Positions 56,256-64,000 of a stretch of 64,000 nt of DNA are shown piece by piece. The stretch is from the NCBI GenBank assembly GCA_003665825.1, contig QPFY01000001.1, positions 179,001 to 243,000 of the forward strand. Reading direction: 5' to 3'. Source of the DNA: Microbotryum silenes-acaulis. Lineage: Eukaryota; Basidiomycota; Microbotryomycetes; Microbotryales; Microbotryaceae. Every line of letters begins with the position of its first letter. The stretch's first letter is position 1. A program made the translations under genes and the position numbers. The notes under the pieces are model-generated. The model ran no database searches. It saw nothing but the letters and a program-made list of their open reading frames with translations, and was not told where the DNA came from.

Positions 56256-58246
56256 TCACAGCTGCTGCAGTTGTTGAATGAGGAATGCCTTTTCGTCCTG
56301 TGAGGATGAAAATGACGCGACAAAGTCAGCTCACATCTTACGGATCAGGAGATCTGTGTGGTAATCGTTGAACACTCACTGTGAATTGCTCGTCTGTGGG
56401 AGTTCGGGCTCACCCATCAATTAGCTTCGCCCTTTACAGTTGCAGTTCAGCTTCTAGACCACTCACCGTCTCGGTCATTATGGAAGCCTTGCAGAAATGT
56501 AACAAGTTTCATCCGATTTCGTTTGAGGATGGCTTCGATCTGCGGCGGTTTCTTGGGGTTCGCGACGAAGACCTGCGCAAGGGACAGAATCACAGGTGAG
56601 CTCATGGGTGCGCCAGCCTCCACCACATGCAGAACAGAACGAACCTTGAAGACATGGAACGCCTCGAACTGGATGTTCTTGCTCCGATCCTTTAAAAGGT
56701 TCATCATCATCTTGAGATTCTCCTCGTTGGCGATGTACCGTGTCATGACCTTGAAATTCGTTCGGTCGAGTAGGATCTCGCCGAGCAGCTTGAGCGATTG
56801 GCGCTTGGTGACATAGTTTGTGGATTGGACGAGGAGGGCGTAGGAGGAGAAGAACTGAAGAGAGTTGCGACCCCGATGGTGAGTTGTGAACAAGAGCATT
56901 GGCACGTAAGTGACACGGGCAAATTGCGATCTTCGTTCTTCCGGCGTTGTCGCTTACTCGATCGTAGTTTTCGTCAAGGTATCCGGCCACCATCGACTTG
57001 TGCCGTGTCAAGGTTTCCTACGAGGAAAGCTCATCGTTTATTAGCAAAGTCGCCAAAAAACATGGCAGATTCTCCAGACATGCGCTCACTTTGAAGTTGG
57101 CCTGCGCATCACAAGCAATGCCGAACGTTGTCTGCTCAATGTAGTCGATAAAGTCGTAGAACCTACAGCAACATGCTGAACGTGTCAGCATTGATCTCGT
57201 TGAGGATGAAGGGGCAGTCCATGTGATCGCAACTCAACCTGTCGGAGTAGAGCAGGGTCCTCGCCAAAGGTTCGTGCCGCAGCATCTCACGCAGGATCAT
57301 GCCCGTGTTGAGTGCGACCTCAGCATTTTCGTATCTATAACAGGGTTATTTCCATAGGAGCACATCAGACTTTGGCTGCCTGCAAATCAACTTGAGCTTT
57401 GAACGCCGCACCTACCCTTTGAGGGCAGCAAAGATGGTTTCCTCTTTTGCGGAAAGGTACTCGACCGTCGGCCACCTCGATCCGATCTGTCTCCGCAAGA
57501 GGTTGTTGAAGATTTGCGAAACATCCTTCCGTGCCTGATGGGTTGGTGGGGCACGCACTGTGAGTCACTCGGGGTTCCAGGGTCGACGACCTCATCTTAT
57601 CCCTCCCGCTCAGGAACACGGACCTCGAACTCGAATCGCCAGATGTGCAGCACGAGCAGTTGCAAAATGTCCTTGGCATACACCTCTTGGGCCAGTTGTG
57701 CGATCAGCTCGGGTTGCGGCTCGTTCTCTGCACGCCAATTGCCACGGTCGATGTCAGCATCCTGAGCGCGGCGCTCGGGCAAGCGCAGCAGGTGGGGCTC
57801 AAGGAGAGAGGAGCGCGCGAGGTTTGCAACCGAAGAGCGTACCTCCATCGCCGTACAGCAGCAATTTCATCTGGAACAGGTTCTTGGACATGTCCTCGCT
57901 CGCCTGTCCAATTGATGACGGCTTGATCAGTTTTCTTCATGCGGTAGGGTCATCCCACACCCCATCGGCGGCGGCGGCTGGTGTCGCACGCTCCTCGTTG
58001 TCGTCGGCGAACGATCGCCCCGCTCAGCTCATCCGTGTCACCCTCTAAGCCCCTCAATCACTCTAGAACGCGGGCAGCCTTGGGGGACTCGTAACCACCA
58101 GGCTCTATGCTCGTGGTGTGACCCACCTTGCGTTTACCCTCTGCCGAAGTCGACGCCGAATCGAGCCGTTGGATCGCCTCGCGCGTGGACCTGACCAGCT
58201 CCGAAGGCGTCTTGATCTTGGACGACGACGATTTGAAAAAGTTCAT
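56256..58246 (-). CDS. HYM1: Hym1/MO25 (CAB39) scaffold protein of the RAM/MOR kinase pathway
   Basis: Eleven exons: 58246-58127, 57894-57843, 57727-57624, 57534-57416, 57334-57239, 57162-57090, 57017-56958, 56854-56645, 56572-56467, 56393-56380, 56297-56256; 331 aa, the usual family length. N-terminus [25 protein letters not shown]; then [103 protein letters not shown], and [48 protein letters not shown] is the family hallmark. The helical-repeat protein binds Ste20/GCK-type and NDR-pathway kinases controlling polarity and cell separation. One exon is just 14 nt. The first intron (58126-57895) is long for this genome and its acceptor is uncertain by a few residues. Confidence 0.92.
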
Positions 58247-58979
58247 AGTGGGCGATGGGATCAAGTCGATGCTTCGTAGTAGTAACGTGTCTGATGATGT
58301 TGTTGCGTTACCGACTTGTATGCGGAGGACGGGAGGTCGGAGATACGCCCGCGGTGGAACGTGAACCGGTCACGCGTTAAGTCAACCCTCGGACGTGGCG
58401 TCGGGTGCGATGGGGGGTCAGTGTCGTGTCGTGTCGTGTCGTGTCGCGTGGGAGAGCGAGCGAGCGAGCCACGAGAGCTGCCGAAAGGGAAAGACAAGAC
58501 GCGAACGGGGAACGAGGAACGAGGAAAGAGGAGCGCAAGCGAGAAGACGAGTGAGAGTACAAAGTGATCGCTACCTGTCACCGGTCACCGGTCACCACTG
58601 CGGACGGAGCGGGCAAGCGACGGGCGACGAGCGACGAGCGACGGCGTGTTGCGTTCGCGGCGCACACTAGTTTGTAGCACTGACTGCCCATGCCGATCAT
58701 CGCAGGAGACATCAAGGTGAGGGGAGTGGTCATGTTGGATCATTCTTGTCATCATGCATAGAAACAACGGGCAGAGGCAAAATTAAAACGATAGCTAGCT
58801 ACCGAGTGCAAATGTGAAGAAGGTGGGGAGGGAAAATTATAGATGCGAGGGGGTCGAAAGAAGGAGAAAGGGGAGGGGTCGATTGGAAACACACACGGAC
58901 AAAGGATATAAGAGAAACGAATAGAAGGAGAAAAAAAGTAGTACAACCAAAGTGCAAGGACAGAGAAACCAGACATCGA
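58247..58979. other. HYM1 promoter region with pentanucleotide repeats
   Basis: Upstream of HYM1 lie (GTGTC)5 at about 58421-58446, GCGAGCGAGCGAGC, a triple CACCGGT-type repeat at about 58577-58596, and GCGACGA repeats at about 58610-58640. The right part is the 3' flank of CHS4. A short plus-strand start (ATGCCGATCATCG at 58690, followed by a GTGAGG donor) leads nowhere visible. Confidence 0.5.
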
Positions 58980-61900
58980 CTACATGACGATGCATTCCGT
59001 CGCCGCTTCTTGGCGAGTCGGTCGAGCTTGTTGGCCCTTGCCGCCTTTGACCCCGGCTCGCGTCGCACCGAGCTTCTTCAGTTCCGTCAAGCGTTGCATC
59101 GCTCGCTTGTTACCTTGAGCTGTGTAGAGGAGTGCTTACGAAGCTGATCAGCTCTTGACCCATCGTTGACCCACATCGAGCACCAAGACTTACCTGCGGA
59201 TCGCATGTACCACCTCTTGGCCTCTTCAAGATCCTGCTTGACGCCAATCCCAACTTCCGAGTAGAACCCGACCGCGTACTCAGCCTTGGGCAATCCCTTG
59301 TTCGCTGCTCTCCGCGCCCACAGATACGCCTCAGAGTCACTCTGCTTCAGCACGCCTTCCGATCCGGTCAAGTACCATCCCGACAGCGCGAGCTCGGATT
59401 CGGCGTCGCCTCGTTCGGCGGCGCGCGTGTACCACGCGATCGAGCGCCTCGGATCGACGGGGCACGTCAACGAGCCGTACTCGTAGCAACTGCCCAACTT
59501 GAACTGCGAAGGCGGGTATCCGAGCTGACCAGCCTGTGTGAACAGTTCCCGGGCCTGCGCTGGATCATGTGGGATCACTGCGGTCGGAGGACCTCCATTC
59601 GGGCCGGTCGGTTGCACCGGCGGCGGCGGCTTCTCGTACAGCAGACCGAGCTCATGCAACGCATGCGGGTTGTCCTCGTCGGCTTGGGATGCCGCTCGTT
59701 TGAGCCAGTTAACCGCTTCTTTAGGGTTACGTTGTTGGCCCAGCAAGCCATTGAGCAGGATCATGCCGAGCTTGTACATCCCCGCGGTGTCGCCCAGGGC
59801 CGAGGCCTTGCGGTAGAACAGCACGGCACGCGCATGGTCCCTTCTAGTGCCAGCGCCGACCTCGTTGCAGACCGCCGTGCGATACGTCGCGGAGGAGTGG
59901 TTCTGCTTCGAAGCCTGGACGTAGAGATTGTAGGCCTTTTCGTGGTCGACCTGTAGACCCAATGAGCCGTTGCCCAGGCAGTTCGCGAGGAAGAATTGGG
60001 CGTCCGCGTACGCAGGCTTACCCACCCCGGAACCCTGCGTCGCCAAGCGCTTGATCAGCTTGAGCGATTCGGCGAGCAGAGCATCGCGGTACTTTTTGGC
60101 CGACTTTTCGTCGCCGTGGGCCGACGAGTTGATCTTCTTGGCCGCTTCGATCAGGTACTTGGCAAAGTTGAACTGCGCTTCCGGATCCGGATCGGCCTTG
60201 ATGCGCTGTCGGTACTCATCAACCGAGGCCTTTGTGATGGGTGGCCCCGAGTTGTTCGACGCGCCACTGCCCGTCGACGAACTCGTGCCCTTGCGTGCCA
60301 CGCGAGGCTGTGCTGATGGAACGGAGAGCGACGAACCGGCTCGACCCAATGGTGCACCCCCAGGGTTCCCATACATCATCATCGACGCACTCGACATCGT
60401 CGAAGGCTGCCTGTTCAGCGAGGGGTGTTGACCCCACACGGACGGATCATTCTGCTGCGGGTAAGCCCCACCAAACTGAGCCGCATAGTAGGGGTTCTGT
60501 GCTGCCACTTGTCCGGCTTGGTCGTAGCCCCATGAGCCGTGAGGAGGCTGAGGGGAGAAATGAGGGGCGCCCGGTTGGTACGACGCTTCGGATCCATACG
60601 CACTCGAAGCGTACGATGTTTGATGTCGCAGCTGAGGCATGTGGCCGTAGACCGAGCCATCGGCGTAGGGGGACGCAGGTGGTGGACCACTGGCAGCGTG
60701 ATAGTCCAAGGACTGCGAGGAGGGATGGGGCGAGCCCTGCGGTGGGTGCTGTATGTGTTGCGGGACCTCGCGGTAGTGGTCATCAAAGGGAAGCGCACCC
60801 AACTCGTCTTCGAGGTGAGCGCTCGAGGCCTGTGATCCCCGCAGATGCTCGGCTCCGACGGCCCCGAAGCTCTGCCGCATCGAGTTGTTGGACGTGCGAC
60901 GATTGTGCGAGAGTGCGGGACCTGCTGGCCCGGCCTGACCGGAACTGTTCGAGTACATCGAATCGACCGAGTAGACGCTCGCTGTGCCTTGTCGGCCTCT
61001 GATCTCCATCGCTCCGTCCTGTCCAGGGGTATGAGATCGCCCCGGGTCCATTCGATACATCAGGCCGTTCCCACCGGCCGAATGGCGCTGCTCGCGTTGC
61101 TCGAACGACATGCTCTCGAGTCCGAGATTTATATCGTCCAGCGACGGTGCAGCGGGCTCACTACCCGACGACAGACGCGAGTTGACGGCCAAAGCAGGAG
61201 AAGAGTGATTTTGTTGATTGTAGAGGCCTATGCTTCGTGGTGGTGGAAGATCTGCGATGATGGGACAGGAGAGCATGGCCAACGGGCAAGTGCACGGTGT
61301 CAAAAGGTGGAAAGTCAGCGACAGGCTCTGAGGACGGTGCAGCCCATCATGCAATCGAATGACAATTGGGGCACCCAGAAGTACGGATATTGTGCCCCCC
61401 CCCCCCCCCCCCCCCCCCGAGGCTGAAAAGCAGACCCGTGCTGGAATCGATCCGACACCTGGTCACGCGAGCAAGCGGGACGGGGAGGGGGTGGACGTAG
61501 GGGTGGTAACGGAAGGGGAGAGGAGCATATGGTTATTAATGACGACTCACGGGCGTAATCATGGGGCGAGTGCAACGACGAAGCGTAATGTGAGGGGGGT
61601 ATTTGAGCCTGGCCCCATAGCGATTGTTGATGTTGAGTGTACGAGCCCAGAGGGAGAGGGTCGGTCAACAGGCCGAGCGACGAGGACGAGGACGGGGACG
61701 GGGCCGGGGCGCCGCCGCTGGTGCCACCGGGGCTGGGCTCGAGGTATGCGCCGGATTCGACGTTGCGTCGTGACTGCGAGGGCCACCCCCCGCCTATGGT
61801 GCCAGCATCGAACGTCCGATTCGAGTGAATGGATGTAGTCGGACTCTCGGAACCTGTTGCGATCAACGACAGCGGAGAGGCGGGGCCGTACCCCCTCGAC

Positions 61901-62112
61901 TGGGCCGAGGGAGCTCCGGGGCCGAGGTAGTAGTGATCGTCGTACGTTTGCGATCGTGCGGGCGGACCGCGAGCTCGACCGGATCCGATGCGAGACAAGG
62001 TCGCGGTTGGGGTCGCATAGGACGAAGGGGACGGGGGTGAGGCGGGGGAGGAGATGCGGCCGTCGGGGTGGTCGAACGACGAGTTGAGCAACGGTGGACT
62101 TGAGCGCATCAT
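58980..62112 (-). CDS. CHS4: Chs4/Skt5-type activator of chitin synthase III, Sel1 repeats, CaaX end
   Basis: Three exons: 62112-61551, 61251-59194, 59119-58980; 919 aa. The N-terminal half is disordered, rich in Ser, Pro, Gln and Gly. From about residue 490 a run of Sel1/TPR-like repeats follows (FNFAKYLIEAAKKI; AYADAQFFLANCLGNGSLGLQ; ATYRTAVCNEVGAGTRRD; AGMYKLGMILLNGLLG; PHALHELGLLYEK; PPSQFKLGSCYEYG; AESELALSGWYLTG; PKAEYAVGFYSEVGIGVKQD). The last exon restores a C-terminal CIVM, a CaaX prenylation box comparable to that of yeast Chs4. The protein recruits and activates chitin synthase III at the plasma membrane for septum and wall synthesis. Intron 61550-61252 is long (299 nt) and contains the G24 run. 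The start at 62112 or 62109 is equally possible. Confidence 0.93.
61395..61418. repeat. C24 homopolymer (G24 on the sense strand) in CHS4 intron 1
   Basis: Twenty-four consecutive C on the plus strand, inside CHS4 intron 61550-61252. On the transcribed sense strand it is G24, about 140 nt before the 3' splice site. Confidence 0.95.
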
Positions 62113-63158
62113 CCCGCCAGCAGCGTCGATGCGCTCTCGAGCTCGACCGTCCTTTCTGGGGTGAGTTGGCAAACGAGGTGACTGTACCGGCCGGGTGATC
62201 CGCCTAGAAGGTGCTCAGTGAGGTGGGAAGCGGCCAAAGAAGGCGCAGTGGACGATGGCGGTCCGGCGGGAGTCGGTCGTACGAGCGAGTCGTTGAGGCG
62301 AGAGGACACAGATCAGAGCGAGCGTGGGACGAGAGGAGAGAGCCAAATCGAGTCGTACAAGGGTCGTGAAAGGAGTCGCAGTCAGAGTGATACGAGGGAA
62401 GAGGGGAACAAAGTGATGACAAGGGTACTCGAGCCCGGAGATGGGGAAGGTGGAGCGCCAAAAGGGACGACGAGACGACCGACGAACCGCAGCGGAGATT
62501 GGGATGACGAGCAAAGGAGCCAAAGGGGGAAGGCAACCCCAGCCTTACCCAAGCCGCTGCGTGCCCGAGCGCTTTTTGGCTAGAACGCCCACCAAAGCCA
62601 GCGCAAACCCGATCGCGATCGGAAACGACTCGGCAAGCGCCCGACGCCCGACGCCCGCGGCATATAGCACAGTCGAACGCAGCATTCCCATATGTCCGAC
62701 TCGAGCAAGGTTTACAGGTACAGATGCTTGTACAGCTCGGCGCGAGAAAAAAATCAGACCAAGATGTGGCTGGGGTTCGCCGGTCAGTCTCGGGGAGTGA
62801 ACCGACCGGTTGGGATTTTCGCCGCTCGGTGAATCACTTGCCGTTGCGGACTCGCCTTTCGGGCATGTCTCATTCACAGCAGAGCGAAAGATAACGACCT
62901 GCTCAATCGAGTCGGTTCTATTTTTGCCTTCTTGATCTCTCTCGAGGACTGGTGTTGGTGAGGTATAGGTGGATGAAAAAATTGAAGCAAAACACAAAAA
63001 ACAAAACAGTACACGGGGCACCCGAAGCCCCTCTCCTCGCTTCTGCCGTTCTCCTCCCCCTGGCCTGATCAACTTTCAAGATCGCTAGTTGTCCTCCATC
63101 TCGCACGACTCGAACATATCTTTGATCGACCAGCGTTTTTTTGTTGTGATAGTTGCTT
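62113..63158. other. CHS4 5' region and SEC61B 3' flank
   Basis: About 1 kb. Minus-strand frames upstream of CHS4 (62204-62536) lack domains and probably reflect a long 5' UTR or promoter. The right side contains the 3' UTR of SEC61B, with short A/T-rich blocks at about 62990-63010. No further gene is supported. Confidence 0.4.
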
Positions 63159-64000
63159 TTACTTGGAAAAGTACCGGACGACTGAGCACCGCACCGGAGC
63201 GTGTGAGCGTTAGTCCGGCTCGTTCCTGCTCGTGTCAAAGCCGAATAGAGACCCACATTTGGTGAAGAGATGCAGGAAGACGACGGAGAAGATGAAGACG
63301 ACAGCGAGCGAGAGGACAATGACCGGATCACTGTTGGATTGGAAGGCATTCACCAAATTCGATTGAAGGTCGTGTTGACGAGGGGAGTGAGAGATTCGAT
63401 GTGGGGAGGCAAGTAGATCAGAATCACTTCTCGTAGCGAGGACACAACCACACGATGCCGAAGAGTGTGGTGCAACTCAAATACCACTGGATATACTTGC
63501 GCACACGAATTCGCCACGTGATACGACCTCTGCTGCTTCGACGAGCGCCACACAGCGCTGCCGACCGCTTCCAAGGTTGCATACATCGCGGAGCACCCTT
63601 CCTCCCAAGTAGCCACCACCCGTGAATCTGTTGGTAGCACTCACACTTTCAACCCCGGGTTCTCGTCCTGGGTGTAGAGCTTCATCATCGTCGAACTGCT
63701 GCCTCCTGCGCCGGCAGCTCGGAGCGATTGCGGTGCATCGGCGTCCTTCTTTGTCGGCGAGAGCGCGGCCGCTCGTCGACTGTGGAATGTAGATTGAATA
63801 CAAGAGGAGGAGGGAATGCGAAGACAGAGCGCGCAGATCGGGTCAATTGACGGGTGTCCATACGGGTGGGTGCGAGTGTGCGTGCGTGGCAAGGGTACAC
63901 GTCCCTACGACCAGAGACACGGGGGCAACGTGTTCGACGACTTGGGCACCATGCACCACAAAAGGCGAGCTGGAACTGACCGAAGTTGGGGTCCAGTGGC
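63159..64000 (-). CDS. SBH1: Sec61 beta subunit (Sbh1), 5' end outside the window
   Basis: Exons on the minus strand: 64000-63981 (partial), 63779-63645, 63330-63257, 63181-63159; 83 codons visible plus stop. Frame and phase fit an ATG just beyond 64000. A short basic, Ala/Ser-rich cytosolic part leads to GAGGSSSTMMKLYTQDENPGLKVDP, the hallmark of Sec61 beta, then one tail-anchor segment VIVLSLAVVFIFSVVFLHLF. A last 23-nt exon gives FVRYFSK. The protein is the tail-anchored subunit of the ER protein-conducting channel. The last intron (63256-63182) is chosen because it has a GACTAAC branch site and yields the expected short basic end; without it the protein would run on to a stop in the same region. 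Confidence 0.9.

Noticed and set aside
56230..56262. A GGTTCGAGTCC element on the minus strand that resembles a tRNA T-arm
   Set aside because: The stem does not pair fully, and no matching acceptor 5' strand, D-arm or anticodon arm precedes it; the upstream sequence is the HYM1 C-terminus.
58690..58720. A short plus-strand ATG exon (MPIIAGDIK) with a GTGAGG donor
   Set aside because: No downstream plus-strand exon in phase was found before CHS4, which occupies the other strand.

Overview
The window is eukaryotic nuclear DNA from a filamentous or yeast-like basidiomycete. Almost every gene is split by many short introns (mostly 60-110 nt) with GTRNGY donors and nearby CTRAC/CTAAC-like branch sites. 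Base composition is moderately GC-rich and genes alternate freely between strands. The protein set is typically fungal: a Chs4-type chitin synthase activator with a CaaX box, a Zn2Cys6 factor, Hym1/MO25, Csc1 and a Par32 family member. A basidiomycete, perhaps Pucciniomycotina/Microbotryomycetes, is my inference from intron density and protein style; I could not run a search. I rebuilt exon structures by hand and checked that reading phase closes over every splice.

Layout. 0.5-4.1 kb: secreted subtilase (+). 4.3-5.3 kb: two abutting, oppositely oriented gene fragments, an unidentified C-terminus (-) and an internal piece of UBA2 (+). 5.3-7.7 kb: Zn2Cys6 regulator (-). 8.1-9.4 kb: Arg/Ser/Asp-rich nuclear-type protein (-). 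10.3-10.6 kb: short unidentified coding remnant (+). 11.2-13.6 kb: divergent pair, exosome RRP42 (-) and SUMO (+). 14.2-18.0 kb: CSC1-type osmosensitive channel (+). 18.3-26.7 kb: RBM18, a SLP1-type SUN protein and an MFS transporter (all -). 28.1-28.8 kb: Par32-like protein (-). 30.5-31.4 kb: histone H3 (+). 31.8-36.6 kb: unidentified 1511-aa membrane/coiled-coil protein (-). 38.1-40.2 kb: decapping subunit DCP1 (+). 40.5-45.5 kb: 1323-aa protein whose layout resembles meiotic chromosome-axis proteins of the Red1/SYCP2 type (+). 45.9-49.6 kb: large type II membrane glycosyltransferase (-). 50.5-54.3 kb: divergent pair, DNA polymerase epsilon subunit DPB2 (-) and exosome RRP46 (+). 54.4-54.9 kb: further fragments. 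55.1-55.6 kb: small Gly-rich stress-type protein (-). 56.3-58.2 kb: HYM1/MO25 (-). 59.0-62.1 kb: CHS4 (-). 63.2-64.0 kb: SEC61 beta, 5' end cut by the window edge (-).

There is no operon-like logic; most genes are housekeeping. Two RNase PH-fold exosome subunits sit in the same 64 kb, each sharing a short divergent promoter with a cell-cycle or modifier gene (RRP42/SUMO, RRP46/DPB2). The observations most worth following up are the axis-like protein at 40.5-45.5 kb, four GC-AG introns, three 24-26 nt G/C homopolymers (two placed like extreme polypyrimidine tracts), leucine-rich motif copies in DCP1, and the fragment mosaic at 4.4 kb.
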